Shown here one piece after another: positions 45,365 to 53,489 of a DNA stretch of 64,000 nt (position 1 is its first letter; the number at the start of each line of letters is the position of its first letter). Below the pieces are notes generated by a model, which was not told where the DNA came from, ran no database searches, and saw nothing but the letters and a program-made list of their open reading frames with translations. Source of the DNA: an uncultured Lachnospiraceae bacterium (lineage in GTDB: Bacteria; Bacillota; Clostridia; Lachnospirales; Lachnospiraceae); NCBI GenBank assembly GCA_910579935.1, contig CAJTVQ010000015.1, positions 1-64,000 of the forward strand, in the 5' to 3' direction. The translations under genes and the position numbers were made by a program.

Positions 45365-47513
45365 CAGTAAGCGGTGGAAGTTATGGTGCTGTGCGGTCAT
45401 GGGAATCATGCTGTGGTCGGCGGGACTTTATAAAATGGACGGAAGGCTGACTTATATTGAAAGGAGCCGCATCAATGAGGAAAGCGTGCAGAGTATAGCG
45501 GTTACGGATCATGAGACGGTGCTGGAGCAGGAATTTTCCATGCCTTATGAACTGTTTTGGGGTGTGGAGATAAAAATAGGTACATACGGAAGAAACAACA
45601 ATTCTTTCTGGAAGGTGAAGCTAAAAGAAACGGAAAACGGCAGGAATGTTTATGCGTGGGACTGCAATGCCAGTCAGATATCGGATGGGGAATACTATAA
45701 ATTCAATGTAAAAAGTCCGGTTCACGTGAAGCAGGGACAGAGCTATACAATAGAGGTCTGCTCAGAGGATGCTACCGGGAATTCGGCGCTTGCATTTTAT
45801 ATTTCCGGAACCGATGTATACGAAGGAGGCAGTTTGTACCTGGATGGCCGGCAGCAGGAAGGAGATCTCTGTATGCGGATTACCGGCGGGGAAAAGGATG
45901 GTTTCTGGAGCGGTCTGTATCTGGCAGTGACCCTTCTGCTGTCAGGGACAGCAGCGTGGTGCGTGCGCATGGCGCGTCAGGGAAAATCTGCACGCACATT
46001 GGCGGAAGCGGCAGGAACAGCCTGTCTGTATCTGTTCTTTATGTATCTGTTTTCGAGAAACAATATGGGAACTTTCACCGATGAGTGTGACAATATACGG
46101 GGCGGTATGCTGATCGCAAAAGGAAGTGTGCTTTATAGGGATTATTATACCCAGCATACGCCGCTCGGTTATTATCTGTGCGGTATTTTTGCCTTTTTGG
46201 GGGCAGGAAGCATACAGCAGTTCCGGCTGCTGTATTATATACTGATGTCTGCGGTATGGGGAGGGCTGTATTACAGGCACAGCGCTTATTTCGGGCGGCT
46301 TAGAATGCTGCTTTTGCCGCTGGCACAGATTTGGATCACCATGCCTATGTTCTTTCAGGCGTCGAAGATTCTTGGGGACAATATACAGGGAATCTGTATG
46401 GTGGCTTTGGCCATGGAATTTATGCGGTATTGGGAAGATGAGGAGCTGGGAAGAAGCAGATGCCTGATTGCGGCAGCCTGCATATTCTTAAGCATTGCTT
46501 CGGCTTTTGTAAGTGTATTTGCCCTTGTGCCGGTTGCGGCGGGTGTATTGATAAAGGAGGTTCTGATTTGGAAGAGAAACGGCGGATGCAGTTTACGCAG
46601 CTGCGTCCGCAGGTATGGCTGTCTGATGGGAGCGACGGCGGCGCCTTTTGCGGTTACGCTGCTCTATTTTACATATCATCATGCAGCGGGGCAGATGTAC
46701 CGGATGGCATATCAGTTTAATACAATGGTTTATAACCGGTATCAGGACGGTCAGTACGGAAAGGTAAAGTGGAAGCCGTTTTTTCTTGGAATAAAGAACT
46801 ATTTTGAGATGATCAGCAGTAATTTCAATTCGGTCATTACTGCAGGAGGAAACGATACGGCGGTCATTCAGCTGCTGATCGGGGTTACGGCCGTAGCGGT
46901 GCTGCTTTTCTGGGGAACCGGAATGAAAAAGAGAGAGGACATGATAGCGGCGATTGCATTGTTTCTATGTTTGTGCTGGAATGGGACAAGGAGCGGGACA
47001 GATTTTCATGCAGCTGCTTTATGGGATTTGGCAATTGCGGTCATTTTTCTGGCAGGTGCGCGCGGGAACGGATATGGAAAATGGAAAGAGAAAAAGCCGG
47101 CGGTATTTGCAGCGGCAGCACTGGGATGCTATATCCTCCAGCCTTATGCGGCAACAGTGGCGGATCATGTCGTATATCATCCGGAGATTGTGGATGGTGT
47201 GGATGAAGCGGTGGCAGCCATGACTGTTCCGGGGGAAAAGATTTTTATTGATGCTTATAAGCATGATTCCATTTACCTCATGTATAAAGAGAGGTATCCG
47301 GTAAACAGAAACTGTTATCTGCTGCCCTGGTATATGGATTGGTTTGAACAGGATACCATAGACGATCTGGAAGCAAATATGCCGAACATACTCGTTTACC
47401 AGCCGGAATCGGAAATTTATCCGGCGGCGGAAATCTGTCCGCTGCTGGATCAGGTCATACGGACCCATTATGAAAGCCTGGGGGAGGGTGCAGCTGTATG
47501 GAAGTTAAAGTGA
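45357..47513 (+). CDS. GT-C fold membrane glycosyltransferase-like protein
   Basis: 718 aa. One N-terminal membrane helix, a large extracellular beta-rich domain (about 35-180), then roughly ten membrane helices. After the second helix cluster is the sequence GTFTDECDNIRGG, where acidic residues on the first outer loop resemble the catalytic Asp/Glu of GT-C enzymes, followed by YTQHTPLGYYLCGI. It would use a polyprenyl-phosphate sugar, of the kind GT2 enzymes make, to modify envelope polymers (inference). The adjoining GT2 gene is truncated, so the donor must come from elsewhere. Starts at the ATG that overlaps the GT2 remnant. Confidence 0.75.
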   Translation: MNSSKRWKLWCCAVMGIMLWSAGLYKMDGRLTYIERSRINEESVQSIAVTDHETVLEQEFSMPYELFWGVEIKIGTYGRNNNSFWKVKLKETENGRNVYAWDCNASQISDGEYYKFNVKSPVHVKQGQSYTIEVCSEDATGNSALAFYISGTDVYEGGSLYLDGRQQEGDLCMRITGGEKDGFWSGLYLAVTLLLSGTAAWCVRMARQGKSARTLAEAAGTACLYLFFMYLFSRNNMGTFTDECDNIRGGMLIAKGSVLYRDYYTQHTPLGYYLCGIFAFLGAGSIQQFRLLYYILMSAVWGGLYYRHSAYFGRLRMLLLPLAQIWITMPMFFQASKILGDNIQGICMVALAMEFMRYWEDEELGRSRCLIAAACIFLSIASAFVSVFALVPVAAGVLIKEVLIWKRNGGCSLRSCVRRYGCLMGATAAPFAVTLLYFTYHHAAGQMYRMAYQFNTMVYNRYQDGQYGKVKWKPFFLGIKNYFEMISSNFNSVITAGGNDTAVIQLLIGVTAVAVLLFWGTGMKKREDMIAAIALFLCLCWNGTRSGTDFHAAALWDLAIAVIFLAGARGNGYGKWKEKKPAVFAAAALGCYILQPYAATVADHVVYHPEIVDGVDEAVAAMTVPGEKIFIDAYKHDSIYLMYKERYPVNRNCYLLPWYMDWFEQDTIDDLEANMPNILVYQPESEIYPAAEICPLLDQVIRTHYESLGEGAAVWKLK

Positions 47514-47577
47514 TGCTTTACAAATCCTATATTCTGTGATATAACAAACATGTTCCTGATAAACAGAATATTTTCAT

Positions 47578-47678
47578 AGCAGAGTAGAAATCTGTGCGTT
47601 AAGTGCCATATGAACAGGGAGTTGTCATACGGACGAAAAGCCTTTGTGCTTGCGATACAGGATTCGCATCCCGCTGCT
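47578..47678 (+). ncRNA. THF (folate) riboswitch aptamer
   Basis: P1 stem AGCAG (47578-47582) / CTGCT (47674-47678). Conserved THF-aptamer words appear in order: GAGTAGA, TGCGTTAAGTG, GGGAGTTGTC, GACGAAAAGC, GCTTGCG and CATCCCGCT. It lies directly upstream of folT, the expected target. Confidence 0.93.
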
Positions 47679-47695
47679 GCATACGGGTCGTTCAC

Positions 47696-47741
47696 GCCTC
47701 CTTTATGTAGTTAGGAAAACTGCTAGGAAGGAGGCTTTTTT
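47696..47741 (+). promoter_or_regulatory. Riboswitch expression platform: terminator that also hides the ribosome site
   Basis: GCCTCCTT (47696-47703) pairs perfectly with AAGGAGGC (47728-47735), which is followed by six T (47736-47741) and then immediately the ATG at 47742. The right arm is itself the folT Shine-Dalgarno sequence, so one hairpin could both end transcription and block translation. Confidence 0.8.
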
Positions 47742-48317
47742 ATGAAAAAAATCATAAGTATTTACAGCAATTCATGGAAAGAACTTTTCGTCACAAAAAA
47801 CATAGTCTTATGCGGCCTGATGGCTGCGCTGGCAGTAATTTTAAGCATGGTGGCATCCATAGATGTGGGGCCATATATCCGAATCGGTTTTTCGGGGCTT
47901 CCGAACCGTATTGTGGAATGCCTGTTCGGTCCGGTGGCAGGGTGCCTGTTCGGCGGTATGCTGGATATCCTGAAATACATGTTAAAGCCTTCCGGCCCTT
48001 TTTTCTTTGGTTTCACTTTTAATGTCATGCTGGCAGGGCTGATATACGGGACGATACTTTATCAGAAGCCGGTCACGGTGAAACGGATCGTGGCGGCGGA
48101 ATTTCTTACGAAGCTGACGGTAAACTGCCTGCTGAACACGCTTTGGATTTCCATGCTGTATGGAAAAGGATTTTTTGTGCTTTTGCCGCTGCGGGTGCTG
48201 AAAAACGCGATCATGCTGCCGATTGACAGCTGCATTTTATATTTTACACTGACATATATGAAAAAGATCCTGCGGTATTTGGACGGATACAGCAGGAAGA
48301 AGAAGTTTTCGGCCTGA
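47742..48317 (+). CDS. folT: Folate ECF transporter S component
   Basis: 191-aa membrane protein with about six helices, the substrate-specific subunit of an energy-coupling-factor importer. Family features: VGPYIRIGFSGLPNRIVECLFGPVAGCLFGGMLDILKY (in two parts, residues about 45-85) and GPFFFGFTFNVMLAGLIYG. The THF riboswitch upstream supports folate as the ligand. The shared ECF ATPases and T subunit are not in this window. Confidence 0.95.
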   Translation: MKKIISIYSNSWKELFVTKNIVLCGLMAALAVILSMVASIDVGPYIRIGFSGLPNRIVECLFGPVAGCLFGGMLDILKYMLKPSGPFFFGFTFNVMLAGLIYGTILYQKPVTVKRIVAAEFLTKLTVNCLLNTLWISMLYGKGFFVLLPLRVLKNAIMLPIDSCILYFTLTYMKKILRYLDGYSRKKKFSA

Positions 48318-48358
48318 GTAACCGGAATAAAAAGCGGAACTGGAATGAGGTATTACAT

Positions 48359-49345
48359 ATGAAGTGGACAAAGTTCAGGATAAAGACATTGACGGAAGCC
48401 GAGGATATCATTATCAGCACCTTATACGATATCGGTCTGGAGGGCGCTCAGATTGAGGACAAGGTGCCTCTGACGGCGGCGGAAAAGGAGCAGATGTTTG
48501 TGGATATCCTTCCGGAGACACAGGAGGATGACGGCATTGCATATTTAAGTTTTTTTGTAGAGGAACAGGAAGACGGAAAACTGAATCTTGGCGGAGAGAG
48601 AGTGGAGACAGGGGAAATCCTGGAGCGTGTGAAGCAGGAACTGGAAGAACTCCGGATGTTTGCGGATATCGGGGAAGGGTCTGTAACAATCGACGAGACA
48701 GAGGACATTGACTGGATCAATAACTGGAAACAATATTTCCATCAGTTCTATATTGATGACATACTCGTCATACCCTCCTGGGAAGAAGTAAAAGAAGAAG
48801 ATAAGGGGAAAATGACTCTCCATATCGACCCGGGAACTGCTTTTGGAACAGGGATGCATGAGACGACGCAGCTCTGTATCCGTCAGTTAAGAAAACATAT
48901 AACGCCGGAAAGCAGAATTCTGGATGTGGGAACGGGAAGCGGAATCCTTGCCATTTTGTCACTGATGTTCGGGGCGAAAGAGGCAGTGGGGACGGATCTG
49001 GATCCCTGTGCGGTCGAAGCAGTGAAGGAGAATATGGAGGCAAACCATATCGGTCCAGATAAGTTCCGGGTGATGATCGGCAATATCATTACGGAACGGG
49101 AGGTTCAGGACAGGGTCGGCTATGAGCGCTATGACATAGTGGCAGCTAACATTTTAGCGGATGTACTCGTGCCGCTGACGCCGGTGATCTTTCATCAGCT
49201 GAAATCCGGCGGAATCTATATCACATCGGGAATTATTGACGATAAAGAAAAGACCGTAGTGGAAGCGGTTCGGGCGGCAGGATTTAAAATACTGGAAGTG
49301 ACATATCAGGGTGAGTGGGTCTCCGTGACGGCTCAGAAAATATGA
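48359..49345 (+). CDS. prmA: Ribosomal protein L11 methyltransferase
   Basis: 328 aa. N-terminal L11-recognition domain (1 to about 110) with WINNWKQYFHQFYI, then a SAM-dependent Rossmann domain: GTAFGTGMHETTQLC, ILDVGTGSGILAI (motif I) and the NILADVL segment. Trimethylates ribosomal protein L11. 27 nt before rsmE, an arrangement conserved in Firmicutes. Confidence 0.96.
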   Translation: MKWTKFRIKTLTEAEDIIISTLYDIGLEGAQIEDKVPLTAAEKEQMFVDILPETQEDDGIAYLSFFVEEQEDGKLNLGGERVETGEILERVKQELEELRMFADIGEGSVTIDETEDIDWINNWKQYFHQFYIDDILVIPSWEEVKEEDKGKMTLHIDPGTAFGTGMHETTQLCIRQLRKHITPESRILDVGTGSGILAILSLMFGAKEAVGTDLDPCAVEAVKENMEANHIGPDKFRVMIGNIITEREVQDRVGYERYDIVAANILADVLVPLTPVIFHQLKSGGIYITSGIIDDKEKTVVEAVRAAGFKILEVTYQGEWVSVTAQKI

Positions 49346-49372
49346 AAATAATGCGCGAACAGGAATTGGGAG

Positions 49373-50113
49373 ATGTATAATTTTTTTGTGGAACCATCCC
49401 AGATACAGGGGAATGATATTATAATTACGGGCAGTGACGTAAATCATATCAAAAATGTACTCCGCATGAAAGTCGGGGAAGAACTGTCGGTCAGCAATGG
49501 AACCGACCAAAAGGAATACCGGTGCGGCATAGAGGAGTTCCGGGAGGAAAGCATTCTGTGCAGGCTGCGTTTTATCAAAGAGGACAGGCTCGAACTGCCT
49601 TCGAAGGTATATTTATTCCAGGGACTTCCGAAAGCGGATAAGATGGAGCTGATCATACAGAAAGCAGTGGAACTCGGGGTCTATGAAGTGATTCCCGTAG
49701 CGGCGAAGCGGTCGGTGGTAAAACTGGATGAAAAACGGGCGGCCGGAAAGCTGGCCCGCTGGCAGGGGATTGCGGAAGCGGCAGCCAAGCAGAGCAAACG
49801 GCGCATCATTCCGCAGATTCATACAGTCATGTCCATGGAAAAAGCGGCAGCTTATGCTTCTGCCATGGATATCCGTCTGATTCCGTATGAACTGGCGGAA
49901 GGAATGGAAAAGACGAAAGAGCTGATATCTTCCCTGCGTCCGGGACAGACCATCGCCGTATTTATCGGTCCGGAGGGCGGTTTCGAAGAAAGTGAGATAC
50001 GCTTGGCCGTGGAATCCGGAATTTGCCCCGTTACGATGGGAAAACGGATTCTCCGTACGGAGACGGCGGGATTAACCATATTGAGCTGGATCATGTATCA
50101 GTTAGAAAGTTAA
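49373..50113 (+). CDS. rsmE: 16S rRNA m3U1498 methyltransferase
   Basis: 246-aa SPOUT-class methyltransferase. N-terminal PUA-like domain (NDIIITGSDVNHIKNVLRMK) and C-terminal trefoil knot with IGPEGGFEESEIRLA (about residue 200) and LGKRILRTETA-type ending (MGKRILRTETAGLTIL). Methylates U1498 of 16S rRNA. Co-transcribed with prmA. Confidence 0.95.
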   Translation: MYNFFVEPSQIQGNDIIITGSDVNHIKNVLRMKVGEELSVSNGTDQKEYRCGIEEFREESILCRLRFIKEDRLELPSKVYLFQGLPKADKMELIIQKAVELGVYEVIPVAAKRSVVKLDEKRAAGKLARWQGIAEAAAKQSKRRIIPQIHTVMSMEKAAAYASAMDIRLIPYELAEGMEKTKELISSLRPGQTIAVFIGPEGGFEESEIRLAVESGICPVTMGKRILRTETAGLTILSWIMYQLES

Positions 50114-50186
50114 AAACGGAACAACATTCCGGAGACAATTTTCAAACACACTTCCGTACACAAGTTTCCAATCGGAAAAAAGGTCA

Positions 50187-50192
50187 TATAAT
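50187..50192 (+). promoter_or_regulatory. Candidate -10 box before the cysteine desulfurase gene
   Basis: TATAAT 54 nt before the ATG; the -35 (TTTCCA, 16-bp spacer) is weak. Confidence 0.4.
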
Positions 50193-50245
50193 GAGTATAT
50201 GCAGAGAAAACAGCTTATAGTACACAGAATGTTAGGAGACGAAAC

Positions 50246-51400
50246 ATGGAAGTATATTTAGATAATTCAGCTACTACAAGATGCTTTGACGATGTGGCGG
50301 CTTTCATGACGCAGGTTATGTGCAGTGATTACGGAAATCCGTCGAGCCTGCATATGAAAGGCGTACAGGCGGAGAGTTACCTGCGGTATGCGAAGGAAAC
50401 CATAGCGAAAACGTTGAAAATAAATGAAAAAGAGATTTTATTTACTTCGGGAGGGACGGAAGCGGACAATATCGCCCTGATCGGAACCGCCATGGCAAAC
50501 CGCAGGGCGGGGAAGCATTTGATCACCACGAGAATTGAGCATCCGGCCGTATTGCAGACGATGCAGTATTTGGAAGAGCAGGGGTTCAAAGTGACCTATC
50601 TGCCGGTAGACGGCAACGGAAGAATACATCTGGAAGACCTTCAGAAAGTGATGACAAAAGAAACCATTCTCGTGTCCATTATGCATACCAATAATGAAAT
50701 CGGCAGTTTACAGCCCATTGCGGAAGCAGGCGCGCTGATCAAGAAGATGAATCCGCATACGGTTTTTCACGTGGATGCAGTACAGGGATTCGGAAAATTC
50801 CGTATTTACCCAAGGAAGATGAATATCGATCTGTTATCGGTCAGCGGTCATAAAATCCATGGACCGAAAGGCGTCGGCTTTTTATACGTCAGCGAAAAGG
50901 TGAAGATAAAGCCCATCATTTACGGCGGCGGTCAGCAGAACGGTCTTCGTTCCGGTACGGAGAATGTACCCGGGATCGCGGGTCTGGCGAAAGCGGTGGA
51001 ACTGATTTACGCCGACCTGGATCGGGACGTGGAACGGCTGTATTATCTGAAACAGAAATTTGCGGAGGGCGTCAGCAGGATAGAATATGTAAAAATCAAC
51101 GGATTGTCCGGAAGAGAAAGCGCTCCCCATGTAATCAGCGTATCGGTAAGGGGCATCCGCAGCGAAGTGTTGCTCCATGCCCTGGAGGATAAGGGAATCT
51201 ATGTGTCTGCAGGAAGCGCCTGCTCCGCCAGAAAACCCCAGCCGTCCGCTACATTGAAAGCCATCGGCGTGGAAAAAGATTTGCTGGAATCCACAATCCG
51301 GTTCAGTTTTTCCGTCTTTACAACCGAGGAAGAAATCGATTATACTTTACAGACAATGTATGATATCATACCGATGCTGAGGAAATATACGAGACACTGA
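50246..51400 (+). CDS. Cysteine desulfurase (NifS/IscS class)
   Basis: 384 aa, PLP fold-type I. Seen: SGGTEADNIALIG, HVDAVQGFGK, the PLP lysine (about 203) in SVSGHKIHGPKG and the persulfide cysteine in SAGSACSARKPQPS (about residue 327). It supplies sulfur; the downstream thiI gene indicates use in 4-thiouridine and/or thiamine synthesis, as in many Firmicutes. The loop around the active Cys is of the NifS/IscS type. Confidence 0.95.
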   Translation: MEVYLDNSATTRCFDDVAAFMTQVMCSDYGNPSSLHMKGVQAESYLRYAKETIAKTLKINEKEILFTSGGTEADNIALIGTAMANRRAGKHLITTRIEHPAVLQTMQYLEEQGFKVTYLPVDGNGRIHLEDLQKVMTKETILVSIMHTNNEIGSLQPIAEAGALIKKMNPHTVFHVDAVQGFGKFRIYPRKMNIDLLSVSGHKIHGPKGVGFLYVSEKVKIKPIIYGGGQQNGLRSGTENVPGIAGLAKAVELIYADLDRDVERLYYLKQKFAEGVSRIEYVKINGLSGRESAPHVISVSVRGIRSEVLLHALEDKGIYVSAGSACSARKPQPSATLKAIGVEKDLLESTIRFSFSVFTTEEEIDYTLQTMYDIIPMLRKYTRH

Positions 51401-51417
51401 GTATATCGTCAGGCAGC

Positions 51418-51447
51418 CTGGCCGGAAGTGCATTTTTCACCGGTCAG
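51418..51447 (+). other. Hairpin between the desulfurase and thiI genes
   Basis: CTGGCCGG (51418-51425) / CCGGTCAG (51440-51447), one G-T pair, no T-tract. Otherwise the 122-bp gap shows nothing clear. Confidence 0.45.
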
Positions 51448-51522
51448 ACCGCCGGACGCGGCAGACAAAAAGATATATACAAATCAGGAAAGAGTCCGGA
51501 AAGCGGGCGGAAAGGTATTTGG

Positions 51523-52701
51523 ATGTTTACGGCTTTTTTAATAAAATATGCAGAAATAGGAGTAAAAGGAAAAAACCGCTATATTTTTGAGGAAGCGCTG
51601 GTGCAGCAGATCAAATATGCGGTCAGAAGATGTGAAGGTGAATTTAAAGTCACGCGCACGCAGGGGAGAATTTATGTGGAGGCCCTTTCGGAGTTTGACT
51701 TTGACGAGGTAGTGGACAGCCTGAAGACGGTATTCGGCATTTCCGGTATTTGTCCGGTGGTATATGTGGAAGATGAAGGATTTGAAAAACTGGGTGAAGA
51801 AATAATCCGCTACATCGGCGAAGTATATCCGGAAGCAGACAAAAGTTTTAAAGTCAATGCCCGCAGGGCGAGAAAAAATTATCCGCTGACTTCCATGGAA
51901 ATCAATTGTGAGATAGGAGGCATCCTGCTGGACGCCTATCCCGGTATGAGAGTGGACGTGCACAAACCGGACATCCTGTTAAATATCGAAATCAGGGAAA
52001 AAATATACATTTATTCCGAAACCATTCCGGGCCCCGGAGGTATGCCGGTAGGAACCGGCGGAAAAGCGATGCTGCTGTTATCGGGCGGCATAGATTCACC
52101 CGTGGCCGGCTACATGATTGCCAAACGGGGTGTAAAAATCGATGCGGTTTATTTCCATGCCCCGCCGTACACCAGCGAACGGGCGAAGCAGAAAGTGGTG
52201 GATTTGGCGCGTAAGGTATCGCGCTATACAGGACCGATCTATTTGCATGTCATCAATTTTACGGATATTCAGTTATACATATATGAAAAGTGTCCGCATG
52301 AGGAACTGACGATCATCATGCGCCGCTATATGATGCGCATAGCCGAGTGGATTGCGAAAGAGACGGAATGCCTGGGGCTCATTACCGGGGAGAGCATCGG
52401 TCAGGTAGCGTCCCAGACCATGCACAGTCTGGCGGCTACCAACGAAGTATGCACCATGCCGGTATACCGTCCGCTCATCGGGTTTGACAAGATGGAGATT
52501 GTGGAAATCTCGGAGAAAATCGACACTTATGAAACTTCGATCCAGCCGTTTGAGGACTGTTGTACGATTTTTGTGGCCAAGCATCCGGTGACGAAACCGA
52601 ACCTGAACATAATCCGCCGCCATGAGCAGAATCTGCAGGATAAAATCGAAGAGATGGTGGAGACGGCGGTTCGCACTGCGGAGTTGATCGTGGTTCATTA
52701 G
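51523..52701 (+). CDS. thiI: tRNA 4-thiouridine synthetase ThiI
   Basis: 392 aa. N-terminal ferredoxin-like and THUMP domains (to about 165) bind tRNA; the PP-loop adenylation motif LLSGGIDSPVAGYM (about residue 185) activates U8. It ends without the rhodanese domain found in E. coli ThiI, as in Bacillus, so it depends on the partner desulfurase for sulfur transfer. Ribosome site GGAAAGG. Confidence 0.96.
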   Translation: MFTAFLIKYAEIGVKGKNRYIFEEALVQQIKYAVRRCEGEFKVTRTQGRIYVEALSEFDFDEVVDSLKTVFGISGICPVVYVEDEGFEKLGEEIIRYIGEVYPEADKSFKVNARRARKNYPLTSMEINCEIGGILLDAYPGMRVDVHKPDILLNIEIREKIYIYSETIPGPGGMPVGTGGKAMLLLSGGIDSPVAGYMIAKRGVKIDAVYFHAPPYTSERAKQKVVDLARKVSRYTGPIYLHVINFTDIQLYIYEKCPHEELTIIMRRYMMRIAEWIAKETECLGLITGESIGQVASQTMHSLAATNEVCTMPVYRPLIGFDKMEIVEISEKIDTYETSIQPFEDCCTIFVAKHPVTKPNLNIIRRHEQNLQDKIEEMVETAVRTAELIVVH

Positions 52702-52750
52702 CGGCGGGGGGAGTGAGGATGGAGCGGTTTGGTTTGTGGTGCACGGTCAT

Positions 52751-53042
52751 CTGCGGCGGCGGGAGGCCCGGGAGGGCGGGGGAAGGCGTGAAATAAGGAA
52801 AGGGGTTGGATGCTGCTGTTGGATGGTGTTTTTCTAACAGAATGTGCGAAATGTGTTCCATCCGGCCGGGCCGGCGCCAAGCGGCATTCATGCCGCCTGG
52901 CGCCTAAAATGGCCGTTCGTGGCCATTTTTCCCTCGGTATCCGGACATTCTGTAAGAAAAACAATCCATCCGACAGCAAAGCATCCACCCCCTTTCCTTA
53001 TTTCACGCCTTCCCCCGCCCTCCGGTGCCTCCCGCCTGCGGA
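52751..53042. repeat. Large three-way-junction palindromic repeat, copy A
   Basis: A 292-bp imperfect palindrome. Outer arms (about 52751-52848 and 52944-53042) pair nearly throughout, including a shared AAGGCGTGAAATAAGGAAAG word and TTTTTCTAACAGAATGT against its complement. The centre holds two separate hairpins: GGCGCCAAGCGGCA / TGCCGCCTGGCGCC (52873-52904) and AAAATGGCC-GTTCGT-GGCCATTTT (52906-52929). The same two-hairpin core occurs in copy B (33862-33990). The whole 457-bp gap between thiI and the HPr-like gene is this element plus a terminator. Confidence 0.88.
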
Positions 53043-53070
53043 CTTCCTCATCTCCTCATCCGCCTGCAGC

Positions 53071-53097
53071 AAAAAAGCACCCGGCTCATCCGAATGC
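53071..53097 (-). terminator. Terminator of the HPr-like gene
   Basis: On the minus strand: GCATTCGG-ATGAG-CCGGGTGC (two G-U pairs) followed by six T. Confidence 0.8.
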
Positions 53098-53158
53098 TTT
53101 TAGATGTTTTGAAGCTTTTTCAATATGTATACCTGTATTGCAACAGGACACCGCATTT

Positions 53159-53389
53159 TCAGATGGTGTAGGGTTTCAGCGTCTCGAGAACTTCATCCAC
53201 ATCATCTTCCGCATGGATGTTCAGGTCAATCGGTTTCGATAAATCCAAACTGAAGATGCCCATGATGGATTTGGCATCAATAACATACCTGCCGGATACT
53301 AAGTCAAAATCATAATCAAATTTTGTAATATCGTTTACAAAAGATTTTACCTTATCGATTGAGTTTAATGAAATCTGAACTGTTTTCAT
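53159..53389 (-). CDS. HPr-like protein lacking the PTS histidine
   Basis: 76 aa. The HPr fold is recognisable and the regulatory serine region AKSIMGIFSLDLS (Ser near residue 41, equal to Ser46 of HPr) is intact. The GIHARPA active-site loop is gone; the aligned stretch is NSIDKVKSF, with no histidine. It therefore cannot take part in PTS phosphotransfer but could still be phosphorylated by HPr kinase and act like Crh as a CcpA partner (inference). Strong ribosome site AAGGAGG; own promoter and terminator. Confidence 0.85.
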   Translation of the reverse strand: MKTVQISLNSIDKVKSFVNDITKFDYDFDLVSGRYVIDAKSIMGIFSLDLSKPIDLNIHAEDDVDEVLETLKPYTI

Positions 53390-53427
53390 TGTTTGTACCT
53401 CCTTATGTTTTCATACTTTCTGCTATA

Positions 53428-53456
53428 ATAGTAAAGGCTGGAGGGGCAAAAGTCAA
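53428..53456 (-). promoter_or_regulatory. Promoter of the HPr-like gene
   Basis: On the minus strand: TTGACT (53456-53451), 17-bp spacer, TACTAT (53433-53428). TATAAT at 53424-53429 on the plus strand may be the -10 of the divergent mtaB gene, though its -35 is poor. Confidence 0.6.
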
Positions 53457-53489
53457 TGTTAAAACGATACAAAAAAGTGAGGAATAAGT

